From: Azolla pinnata
Lineage: Eukaryota; Streptophyta; Polypodiopsida; Salviniales; Salviniaceae
Direction: 5' to 3'
Assembly: GCA_037176905.1 (NCBI GenBank)
Contig: JBBBWG010032430.1
Coordinates: forward strand, 1-42,207
DNA length: 42,207 bases
How positions within the stretch are numbered: position 1 is the stretch's first letter; every line of letters starts with the position of its first letter. A program made the position numbers and the translations under genes. Under the pieces are notes generated by a model. It did no database searches, was not told the origin of the DNA, and was given only the letters and a program-made list of their open reading frames with translations. Below, piece by piece: positions 33,148-42,207 of the stretch.

Positions 33148-33212
33148 AGAAGAAGAAGAAGAAGACGAAGAAGAAGAAGAAGAAGACGACGACGACGAAG
33201 AAGAAGAAGCAG
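33148..33212 (+). repeat. GAA/GAC microsatellite in 5' UTR
   Basis: An AAG/GAC/GAA trinucleotide tract ends five bases before the ATG of the ZNRD2-like gene and is presumably transcribed. Confidence 0.85.
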
Positions 33213-33216
33213 GTAG

Positions 33217-36200
33217 ATGGCGTTGAGCAATGGCGGCCATGCTCCCGATCCGAGCGCAGCCCTAGCAGAGAAGCTGCTGCAGGGATGGGCCCTTCTCCAG
33301 GAACACTGCCCGCAGTGCCTCACGCCTCTCGTCCGGAACAGGTCCTTCCTTCCTTCCCTCTCTCTCTCTCTCTCTGTACTTGTTTTCATCCCCCTCTTCT
33401 CCTTCTTCTTCCTTCTCCCTCAAAGACGTTTTTTTTTCTGGCTTTCCTCCTCATTTCCTGCTCTCTTGTATACGTTTGCGTACATTCATGTGCATAGGCA
33501 GCGGAGGATGTACTGTGTGGCGTGCGAGCAATGGATCCTCACTCAGTCGGAAGCGGCCCAGCATGTACTACGAGAACGGGTCGGAGAGGGAGCAGAAGGA
33601 GATAAAGATGAGAGGCAAAGGCGAAGGAGAAGTAGCGAGCCGGTAGCTCCTGAAACTCCCCATGAGTCTCCTGCTGTTAATTCCAACCAGGGTGAAGATG
33701 GAAGATTAGAACAGCTTTCACATTCAGACAGAAGAGAGAATTCATCTGTTCCTGAGGTTAGTTTCCTACTTCTTTTCCTCTGGATCTATTCATCAGGGAC
33801 AACTTAAAATATACGAGGACTTCTTTTCCTACATCTTTCGTCTATGGTAAAAGTTACGTGTAGAATGTAGCGGAATGGTGATAGCAGCTCTTCTTTTGCG
33901 AACTAAAAGGGCTTTTGACAGCGCTTTCCACTTATATCCAGTTTTTTTGTCATACAAAAAGATATGTCTAGGAGTTAGTATTGTTGTGATTGTTGTACAA
34001 CCACTGTTTTTACATGCCTAATGAATTGCTGCAAAAATCAGTAGCTAATAAAAGCACATGCTCTACAAGCTGATGATAGCAGAGCTTTAAAATACTGTGT
34101 TACCCATCGAGAGCTTCTTCTTGAGCATGATACTTTTTTAGAGTGCATCTACATACTGACATTAAAATCTGTCGACTCAAGGATTGATACCTGAGATCTT
34201 AAAGCTGGTCTTTAGATTCTAGAGTTAGAATCTGCCAAGGTATTTGATGGTCTAAGAAGTAGTGTTGTAAAAAAGTTTTTTATTTATTAGGCGAGTTTTG
34301 TTTTAGTTGACGTAATAACAGATGAAACACAACATATTTTCTGCATAGAATACGTTGTATGATACCAATTAACTGTCAAGATGTTGAAGAGTCAATGGAG
34401 TGCCTGAAATCTGGTCATTACTTGCATCTCCAGTAAAATATGCATATATTGAGGATGTAGGGAAAACCTAACCTCAATGATCTGATTTTTCATATTTCTA
34501 GCTGGAGAAATGTGAGAGATACATGAATAGATTTGCACATTCTTACTGAAATTTTCCAAAGTGATGCTTTAGAGGGAGAACATCTAAGGGAGGTACCTAC
34601 TATTGTCATACACAGAAGGCCGTAAGAACTCAAGATAGGAATACGAACAGAATTTTATAAATTTTCAGTATTTGAAGTGTATACCTTTAGATAATAGGTT
34701 AATACTAACAACTCAATTAGCTTATTTCATACAACAACTATTCTTGTAATATCATACTAGTGCATCTATGAGGTACAACCATTCTTTCTTAACGTATGAC
34801 TGCCAAATGAGACATTCTTGCATGAATGCCAGCTGGTGGTCATGCATGAGCCTCGTTCTTGTTAATATAGAACCATTTTAGTTCAACATTAGTCCTTGGT
34901 ACTCTCTTATAATCCTCATTTCCTAGTACTGTAATTTAATTTATTATTATTCTTTTCTTGTTTTCAGAATCAACAATTTCTTTGCAGCTTTGGCCATGAC
35001 AATACCTAGATAAATTTTCATGAGGTCTCTGATATTTTCCTGGCTGATGTTGGATTTGTATCTAGCTTTCGACCCGATTAACAGTCCAACGAGAATAAAG
35101 AGTTCACAAATTTCAGCTAGCACAACACAAGGAAGTGAAAGATTATAAGAAAACGATATTTTAGCCAGGATGATGAAGTTCCCAGGAAATACATGATACA
35201 AACCATCGTAGTTGATCTACCTTACCGATATTTGATTATAGTGGTTTCAAGGATAGAAATTCTGAACATCCAAAAACCATTATCCTATGGATAGTCACAT
35301 AAATAGCTGCATGATAGTTTGTGTGGAGTTTTTCAATAATGAATAAGCATTGCAATTTTTAATGCTTATTACAATTGAGGTTGAAGGTATATATGTATAT
35401 GGTGGATGGCAGTACAGCATAGTTACAATAGTTTTGAGTTTGTATCATCCTAAATGGGAAATATGTGATGTAAATATGATGCTTAAATTTAAGTAAAATT
35501 TATCATACATTAAAAAACACGTACACTCTGACTGAATAGACCAACTCAACAACAAAGTGTAGGATACATTCCTAAACGATTCAAAATATGCTGCAGTTAC
35601 CCGAAACCTGAACTTCTTGATAATTATCGTTATCATCCCACGAGTGATCAACATTGTGAGGTAGGACTTGGAATGGAAAGAAAAATAAGGGAATAGTAAG
35701 TAACAGGAAAGTTTTGAAGCGTTGCAAATGAAGCATGAAACTTAGAGGAGATTCCAGGGGTCATAGAAATATTTTTGAAAACACAACATTTCCATCTCTT
35801 GTGGTCTCAAGTACATTCTAATTCTTCCTTGTCACTTTCAAGTGTTGACTTGTGGATGCACTCCATCTATGATTGGAGGGAGCCTGAAAACCAAGCCATT
35901 TGAGTTATCTCTAACTGCTCATTATTATGCAGGATTGCATGGTTTGTCATTATTGACGGACATAACATGCATGAAACATAATCTTTCTGTTGGGGTTATT
36001 AGAATTCAACGTACTAGCTATTAAAAAAATAGTGTTAGAGAGACTAATTTATATGTGTTTATCTTAGCGTATTAGCAAGGCAAATGCCTGCGTAATTGAG
36101 AATGTGTTTGATTACTAACATTTAATACTAGAATCAAGCTAGAGCTGACAATGTGCATGTTGCTATGGATGCAGTTGCCAGAAGCACCTAGGCACTCTTC

Positions 36201-37345
36201 CTTCCTTCTGTATTATGGATCTTTTTGTGTGAACTGTATTGTTGGAATTGAAAGTTTAGACATCACATGCTATGGCTTACCTTCATAAGGGGTACATGCT
36301 TGTGTAATTGAGTAGTGCTGTGCCAGTGACTTGTACTGCGAAGATATTAAATATATCAGGGCTTCTCCGATGTTTTCAACAAAATCAAGGCTTTAAAGTC
36401 TCTGTGGTTCTCCTATTTATTTACTGCCGGAATCGGTCCTTCATAATTTTTCCTCTCTCTCAACCCTAGTGCAGGAAATCAGAGTTAGGAAACTTCATCT
36501 CCAATCAGGGTTTCAGCAACATCTTTCTTGAAACATCTATTAATATCGTAAAAATGCTCTGATGTATGAGTATTGTTCTCCTAAAATAAGGTTGAACTTT
36601 CCATGCCCTAATCCTCCAGAGACATTTAGAAAGAAACAGAGAAATGAGTGAATGACAAAAGAAATGCATAAAAAATTTATAAGATAAAAGAAATGCATAA
36701 AAAATTTATAAGAAGCCAACATAATACGATATCCCAAAGTGTTTTATTTTCTTTGCGAAAGAAAAAAGAAATATGTGCATTGTCTACTGTTAATAAAAAT
36801 TGGCCTATATGATTAATTTTGTTTACAATGGAGAGAGCCCATTGCAAAAAGCGTGAAAGAAAGAGATTTTTATTTATGCAGGTTGACCGTTCTTCAGAGA
36901 ATCTTAAACGTGCACTCTCGAAAATCTCAAGCATCTTAGCATACAAATTAGAGGTTGTGTAAGTAAATAAGCAAATTTTCTTTGTAGCCCTAAACTTTTA
37001 TTGATATCGATACTCTGTTGGTGTTTGAATGAATTGTAATTCAGGAACTTGGTGACAATTTACTGAGATCTCATGATTTGGAATCAACACGATTGGTATG
37101 TATCTGCTGGTTCCTGTGTTGGCATTATGTAAAAACTATTGTTAAGCCATACAAATTCACAAATACGATGGATGATAACCAATATAGTATCCATAACATA
37201 TCTCAAATCAGCAATCAGCACTCAATTTCATTTATAATTTGGAGTAGTGTTGCCTACCTGGCACCTAATTGTAGCCTGTTTCAATCTTCTTCCTTTATTC
37301 AAATCACACTGTTGACTATGGGTTTGTGGCTCCATGACATTGGTT

Positions 37346-37410
<65 letters not shown>

Positions 37411-38175
37411 CTAAGACCTTAGGGTTTGCAGAGAAGGGGGGGGGGTCACACTTGAAGAAAGTTCAGAGGGGAAAGAAAAGAGAGATGATCCTAAGTTAGG
37501 GCAAAACTCCAAAATTCATCCTCCTTTTTGGGGTCTATAATATACGAGCATTAGGATTACTGGGTTCACACCTACAGCCACATACATGCACTATGTGCTT
37601 GGAAAAAGCACACGCATGCCATATACGTAGTAAATGCTCTCATTTACCTATGACGCTGTTTAGACCCTTGAATGGGGTCTTTCAGTACATGTGGTTTAAC
37701 ATTTCTTGGCCTGAAGTGATGTGAAGGGGTGAGCACCTGACCTGGTCTATGTCGAGCTTTTGCACTGCTGAAGTATTCCACTGATGCTTCCTAATTTCTC
37801 GCAAAATAGAAACCATTATGTGCAGCATATTTATGTGAGATTTATATAAATTTTGCAGAAACTACTGTATTTGGACTTCCCTTTCATTTATAGAACTCTA
37901 CATTTTTACTCTTCATACCTTTGTACTACTTATAATCTCATCTGAATATTGATGGATCCTTCTTCTGGTACATCAATCACATAATTCATTGGTTTATAAT
38001 CTGATGGGTCCGTTTCATGTCTTAGATTTAGTAATAATTATCATGTAGGAATGCTAAGATGTGATATCAAACATTACTTTGGTACTACTCTATTTAATGT
38101 TTTGTGGCTCAGGCAATGGTTGCAGTTCGAGAATGCCTGCAAATTTTATCTGAAGTGAAGCATCTCCAAATATAG
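33217..38175 (+). CDS. ZNRD2/SSSCA1 (Auto_anti-p27) zinc-binding protein, five exons
   Basis: I assembled this gene from exons 33217-33341, 33498-33756, 36882-36953, 37045-37095 and 38113-38175 (stop TAG). All introns are GT-AG and the reading frame is kept, giving 189 residues; human ZNRD2 is about 199. Residues 17-54 hold the family signature: AEKLLQGWALL, then C31-P-Q-C34, LTPLVRNR, and MYC48VAC51EQW across the first junction. Four cysteines of a zinc ribbon are thus present. A charged, probably disordered middle (about 70-128) leads to the conserved helical C-terminus: LKRALSKISSILAYKLE, ELGDNLLRSHDLESTRL and AMVAVRECLQILSEVKHL. The family is poorly characterised; the animal protein is a tankyrase-binding autoantigen, and a plant role is unknown to me. 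The second intron is about 3.1 kb. The promoter side is satellite and telomere-like repeat. AATAAA at 38540 could serve polyadenylation. Omission of a micro-exon is possible. Confidence 0.82.
36132..36191 (+). other. Possible alternative exon in intron 2 of ZNRD2-like gene
   Basis: A TAG acceptor at 36129-36131 follows a perfect TACTAAC branch-point-like motif at 36113. The frame in phase with exon 2 reads NQARADNVHVAMDAVARST and then stops. It could be an alternative terminal exon. The first 21 bases (NQARADN) before GTGCAT could instead be an in-frame micro-exon. The branch-to-acceptor distance is short, and this is speculative. Confidence 0.25.
37349..37409 (+). repeat. (GA)n microsatellite in an intron
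   Basis: About 30 uninterrupted GA units lie in the fourth intron of the ZNRD2-like gene. Confidence 0.95.
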
Positions 38176-40020
38176 AATCTCAATAGTTGAAGGCTTTACA
38201 GGTGTGATTCACCTTTCTTATGAACATTGAGATCCAAAAGTTTGGAATTCGGCTTGCAAAATGATTCCAAGAGATTTTGATGAAAACTAGTAATACTAAT
38301 CTTCAGCAGCTATACACCAAGGAGAAGCTTCCCCAGTTGGCTATGCTTGGTATGAATGATTCTTTCTGGAGTTCTGAGAAAAAGGCAGAAAATGGGACAC
38401 CAATCCTGTGTTTCCTGCTATTGTCACGTGGAATACCACCTAGATAGCAGACAGCCACGGAAATTGTGGAGCTGTGTGCTAACAACCTTGTCTGGATGGG
38501 CATTTGATAATGTCGAAACCTGCATATGAGGTTTACTCAAATAAATGAAGCTGCGTGAAATTTAATGCATTGGAAAAGCAGGTTTAAATCCTTCTCTGGT
38601 TGTTCTTCATACATATGTTCTACATATTGATAAAAACCTCTGTGGGGGTGTGCTCAATCAGTGCATAAACACTGCAGCTGTGTAATTAGTTGTTTGCCGA
38701 GTTGTGCTTGACTTTCTACGCTGATGGCTTTCTATGTGTACCTTCATCAGCTGTGTACTTATGATCTATATGTTAATCATAGCCAAATGAAGTAAATCTT
38801 CTCCCTAATAGATTGTACCAAACATAATTACAAGAAAGTCCTATCCCCACATAACTAAAGCCTGATTTCCATTACAGCGACAATGGTAAGAATTATGTAT
38901 CTTATGCTGTCATTCTCAGTGCATTTCAATCCTTAAAATAAATACATTGGATCAATTTATTGGCATTGAAGGATGGGTTTCTACATATTGTTTTTTACAT
39001 CGATCAATGAAACGTATAGAACAGGGTGATTCTGGGTGTATAATTTCCCCTCATCATCATAGATCATACTGAGAGTTGGTTTGGGCTCAGAAGTTGATGA
39101 TGAATAAGGTCCTGTTCTGTAAATTATTACAGATCATAGCAGTATTGATTATATCTGGCTCTCAAGAAATTTGAGATGAATCTGTGGTCCAGCATAAGCA
39201 GAGTGGATCACTGTCTAGTTTCCGAGTCCAATTCTTGTTTAAAAACTGAATCGCTGTCGGAACTCGGCTCTAATAAATGAAGCAGGGCAATGAGAATCTT
39301 ATATGAGTTTCTGTCATGTGCCATTGTTGGAGCGAAACAGGGTTGTGGAACGAGCTGCTGGCGCCAAAGGTAGCGGTTATTTAATCATGGCCACCACTAT
39401 TGCTAAGCTGTCTTCTGCTTATGTAACCAATTATCGATGAATTGGAAACGCATGTAACATTATTCGCTATTGGTGGAGGGGGTTACATGGCAGACTCCAG
39501 GCCACATGGAGGAAGGACTGCCTTGCTGTGCATGGATCAGCATATTATCAAGCTATGGCAGAAGGTGGAAGCTATTAAGCTGGAATCCTGAAGCCAAGGT
39601 ATCAATCTAATTCAATAATGGGAAGCTTCATGAAAGACTTTTGGGCTAAAACAATTCTGTATGTCAACTACAATTACAAAACACGGAGATTGCCATTGAA
39701 TACGAGCATTTGTGGGCGATTGTCAACTCCTACAGACATACGGAATCCGCATAAATGCAGTTACCGTCGATTGAATATGAGCTTGGTGGGCGATTGTGTT
39801 GGCCTAAAGAGAAGCAGAGAGGTTCGCAGGAGGTGAGGTTGGTCAGAGCGCGGAAAAAAGGATATAACAAATGGAAAGGGGACAAGCTGACAGAGAACTC
39901 GACGACATTGGAACATTACAAAATAAAGACCTGCCTCAACGGGTTCTCTCCCTGATGCGCTTCATGGTGCTCTGTCTGACCTCCTTATTTGTCTGTCAGT
40001 TTGTTTGTCTGTCGTCGCAG
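38176..40020. other. 3' UTR and spacer, no gene recognised
   Basis: The first few hundred bases are probably 3' UTR of the ZNRD2-like gene. Beyond that, frames at 38503-38303, 39618-39836 and 39755-39955 have no recognisable motif. Confidence 0.45.
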
Positions 40021-40131
40021 TGCCTATCTGGCTCGATTACGTATTAAAACACGGAACGAGCTTTGCATAACACGTCGATTGCCTGTCTGGCTCATTCCGC
40101 ATTATAAACACTGAATGAGCACTGCATAAGA
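40021..40131 (+). repeat. 59-bp tandem duplication
   Basis: GCCTATCTGGCTC...ATTAAAACACGGAACGAGC at 40022 recurs at 40081 as GCCTGTCTGGCTC...ATTATAAACACTGAATGAGC. Each copy ends TGCATAA. Confidence 0.85.
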
Positions 40132-40164
40132 GATCGAACCGGGCGATCGATCTGACATAGCCCA

Positions 40165-40497
40165 ATGGGCTTCTTCTTTCACGAGCCTTCTTCTGCGCTC
40201 GATGCTCATTCCCGGTCCTCCTCAGTACAGAAGCTTCTGCGGCTCAAGCCTTCTTCCCCCCTCGGCACATCTGGCATCCATCCAGCTTCTTCTAACAGCA
40301 ACAGCTGCCGTCGATCCTTGCATCGTCGTTCGTCACTGAGCTTGCATCAATCACCAGATCTGTCTTCATCGTTCTCCTCATTGTCCTCGTTCTCGTCATC
40401 GCGTTCATCCCATCGTTGTTGTATCAGGCGGCGTCCCAGGAGAGGGCAAGTCAAAGTTCGCATTTGCCGATCCTTGCTTTCTTGCTTCTGCTCCTGA
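40165..40497 (+). CDS. Ser/Arg-rich hypothetical ORF
   Basis: A 110-codon frame opens with ATG at 40165. It is very rich in Ser (runs such as SSSFSSLSSFSSSRSS) with Arg/His, and ends RRRPRRGQVKVRICRSLLSC. No domain is recognised. The composition could suit an organelle transit peptide or a disordered exon, or it may simply reflect TCN/CTC-rich DNA. No convincing downstream exon was found. Confidence 0.2.
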   Translation: MGFFFHEPSSALDAHSRSSSVQKLLRLKPSSPLGTSGIHPASSNSNSCRRSLHRRSSLSLHQSPDLSSSFSSLSSFSSSRSSHRCCIRRRPRRGQVKVRICRSLLSCFCS

Positions 40498-41579
40498 GAC
40501 AGATCTGGACTCCTCGTAACCATGTATCTTTGCTAGTGGCTCAACTTCTTGCTGCTTCATCTGACTCTTACTTGTTCTCGTCGAGTGCTAGATATGTTTG
40601 GAAATGGTGTTTGGAAGATCCACGATTTGTGGAATTCCTTCCTAGACTCTTTTTGATGTCTCATTTTCCTGTACAATTTTGTGGATTTCTTTTCTCCAGC
40701 AACAGTAGATTTGTTTGTTTGTTTTTTTTTTCCTACCACGTCGATTCAATCTCAAGATGATTTCAAAGACTCTGCAATATTCTGTTCGCTCGCCTGGTTG
40801 GTATGCCACGAAGCTGACTTATCAAACAATGCATCTCAATTCACTTAAGCTGAGGGATCGAAGCAACTGTAACTCTAACTAATCAGCTATTTCATTACCT
40901 TTTCGATTCAATTGGCTGGGAGGGAAACAAATTTTGAAAGTTTTATGTAAACAACTTCATCCTATAATCAATCTCATGTGAAGGATAGTTAGTACATGGT
41001 GTTTCGCTGACGTTTTCCCCTAAAAATCATCAGATATTATTGTAGAGCCTCAGTTAAACAGCTGTTTAGAAGGCGATTAATATGTCTAAGACAAGCTAAA
41101 AATATTCACATTTATTCGGATGGTATCATGTATTTCTTTGGTTTTGGGTTGAGTGTGCGATTTGCATGTTCTTGCATCTCGATGACATTGAGTCCCTCAG
41201 CATACACTTCTGATTGCTGCAAACCTCATCCACTTGCTTCCTCAGGTCCGACAGCTGTGTGCAGTGCTCTCGTCCATCAGAACATTGTAATTGTTTGTGT
41301 TCATCACATGCTTTTTCTTCGATCACGCTCTTGCTAATCCTAGTTATGCGAATGTATTCATCTGCAATTGATTAAGTACTAAGTCAAACTTTGTTAAGAT
41401 TAGACCTATCTGGAGAAGTAGTTACGACCTTTGATATATGATACCATTGGTTCATACCGATTTCCTTCCATATCTATCGTTAGAGCTGTGCTCATCCTGC
41501 TACTCTGCTCGAAGCATCGACAATCGCAATGTGACCATGGATGGAATAACCTTCAAACAAGAGTCCTCAGAGACGAAGA
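40498..41579. other. Spacer with weak ORFs
   Basis: The minus-strand frame 41326-41126 is Cys-rich (SDLRKQVDEVCSNQKC) and the best of a poor set, but no family is recognised. The T run near 40724-40731 and other features are unremarkable. Confidence 0.4.
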
Positions 41580-42118
41580 GTCCCAAACAAGCACAGTATT
41601 TGGGCACTGTATCAGTGACATATACCTCAATAGATAACAAACATACACAGTATCTTGACACAGGAGTACAGTTGTAGCTTGTTCTGCTCCTACAGCTACT
41701 CTGCTCGATGTGTCGACAAGCGCGCTATGGCTGAGCTTGAAATCTCTCCAATTCTATCCTAACAAGCACAATATCTCAACGCAGAATCACTCTATCCAAA
41801 TATGTCACCACAAAAACGCTCCGATTCCATCATGACAAGCACAGTATCTCAACGCACAATCACTCTATCCAATATCTCAACACAGAATCACTCTGATTCT
41901 ATCCCAACAAGCACAGTATCTCAACACAGAATCACTTTGATTCTATCCCGACAAGCACAGTATCCCAACACAGAATCACTCTGATTCTATCCCGACAAGC
42001 ACAGTATCCCAACACAGAATCACTCTATCCAATATCTCAACATAGAATCACTACGATTCTATCCCGACAAGCACAGTATCCCAGCACAGAATCACTCCGA
42101 TTCTATCCATCCCAACAA
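41580..42118 (+). repeat. Satellite with two unit lengths (44 and ~72 bp)
   Basis: ACAAGCACA(G/A)TATC starts at 41762, 41835, 41907, 41951, 41995 and 42067. Successive spacings are 73, 72, 44, 44 and 72 bp. The short unit is ACAAGCACAGTATC(T/C)CAACACAGAATCACT(C/T)TGATTCTATCCCG. The long unit has an extra ~28 bp (CACTCTATCCAATATCTCAA plus CACAGAAT), itself a partial copy of the unit. Degenerate pieces extend left to about 41580. Confidence 0.9.
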
Positions 42119-42207
42119 AGCACGGTGTCGCGTTGTTCCGCGCGTGCTGTCGAAAGGGGCGGGACCACCGGGGTCCTGGACCAAGGAATGTAGAAGAGAG
42201 AGGGAGA
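42119..42207. other. GC-rich window end
   Basis: Composition shifts abruptly to GC-rich after the satellite. It contains GGACCACCGGGGTCC and ends in a GA-rich run. It is too short to assign. Confidence 0.4.

Noticed and set aside
33084-33389. Minus-strand Leu/Arg-rich ORF
   Set aside because: It is antisense to the first exon and 5' microsatellite of the ZNRD2-like gene.
41126-41326. Cys-rich minus-strand ORF that might be a coiled-coil exon
   Set aside because: It is too short, shows no family resemblance, and no flanking exon with matching phase was found.
41762-42118. CRISPR-like regular repeats
   Set aside because: Units are contiguous tandem repeats with no unique spacers, in a plant nuclear context.

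Overview
This is nuclear DNA from a land plant. The evidence is spliceosomal GT-AG introns, plant-type retroelement debris (Ty1/copia, LINE), remnants of P-class/PLS-type pentatricopeptide (PPR) genes, telomere-like CCCTAAA(A) tracts, many di- and trinucleotide microsatellites and long gene-poor AT-rich spacers. The wording of the PPR relics resembles fern or lycophyte PPR proteins, so a seed-free vascular plant is my best guess; this is inference. No prokaryotic operon, CRISPR array or rRNA was seen.

Only two genes are well supported. The first is on the minus strand at 25571-22779. It is a single long ORF of 930 residues whose N-terminal KADRILSRYRPIAPKP motif and C-terminal FISDSLSRVRW...VPCDV...FWAWKLDMAVCLSL block mark the plant DUF7950 family. 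It is inflated by Asn, Ala, Pro, Gly/Ser and Asp homopolymers, and its stop codon lies in a short TTAGGG-type tract. Upstream are CT and GAA simple repeats, a 10-N assembly gap and a cluster of ACGT-core (G-box/bZIP-like) motifs. The second is on the plus strand at 33217-38175. It is a five-exon gene for a ZNRD2/SSSCA1 (Auto_anti-p27) zinc-binding protein of about 189 residues, which I assembled by hand from in-phase GT-AG junctions. Its promoter side is an ~86-bp tandem satellite containing CCCTAAA, ending in a telomere-like array and a GAA microsatellite.

Region by region: 1-4.3 kb is mostly uninformative, with one weak small ORF. A LINE reverse-transcriptase tail lies at 4.3-4.9 kb. Short tandem duplications lie at 5.9-6.8 kb. 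A frame-shifted PPR pseudogene on the minus strand at 7.1-8.5 kb carries a near-perfect 48-bp foldback. A ~105-bp minisatellite with higher-order duplication fills 8.9-9.8 kb. Simple repeats and AT-rich spacer run to 14.9 kb, followed by a ~220-bp tandem duplication and another PPR scrap at 15.7-15.95 kb. A decayed minus-strand copia element spans about 16-18.9 kb, with protease/pre-integrase, integrase, linker, RNase H, polypurine tract and the start of one LTR recognisable. Spacer follows to 22 kb, then the DUF7950 gene and its upstream region. At 29.3-30.5 kb is a zone rich in GGTTTAC/GTAAACC, with an LTR-like segment and a perfect palindrome. Duplicated LINE-tail-like segments lie near 31.4 and 31.8 kb. 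The ZNRD2-like gene and its downstream spacer follow, and the window closes with a satellite whose spacings take only two values (44 and ~72 bp).

I found no convincing new multi-gene system. The oddest signals are architectural: the five-fold in-frame stop series in telomere-type repeats at the DUF7950 3' end, the satellite/telomere-like promoter of the ZNRD2-like gene, the foldback inside the PPR relic, and the two-length satellite at the right end.
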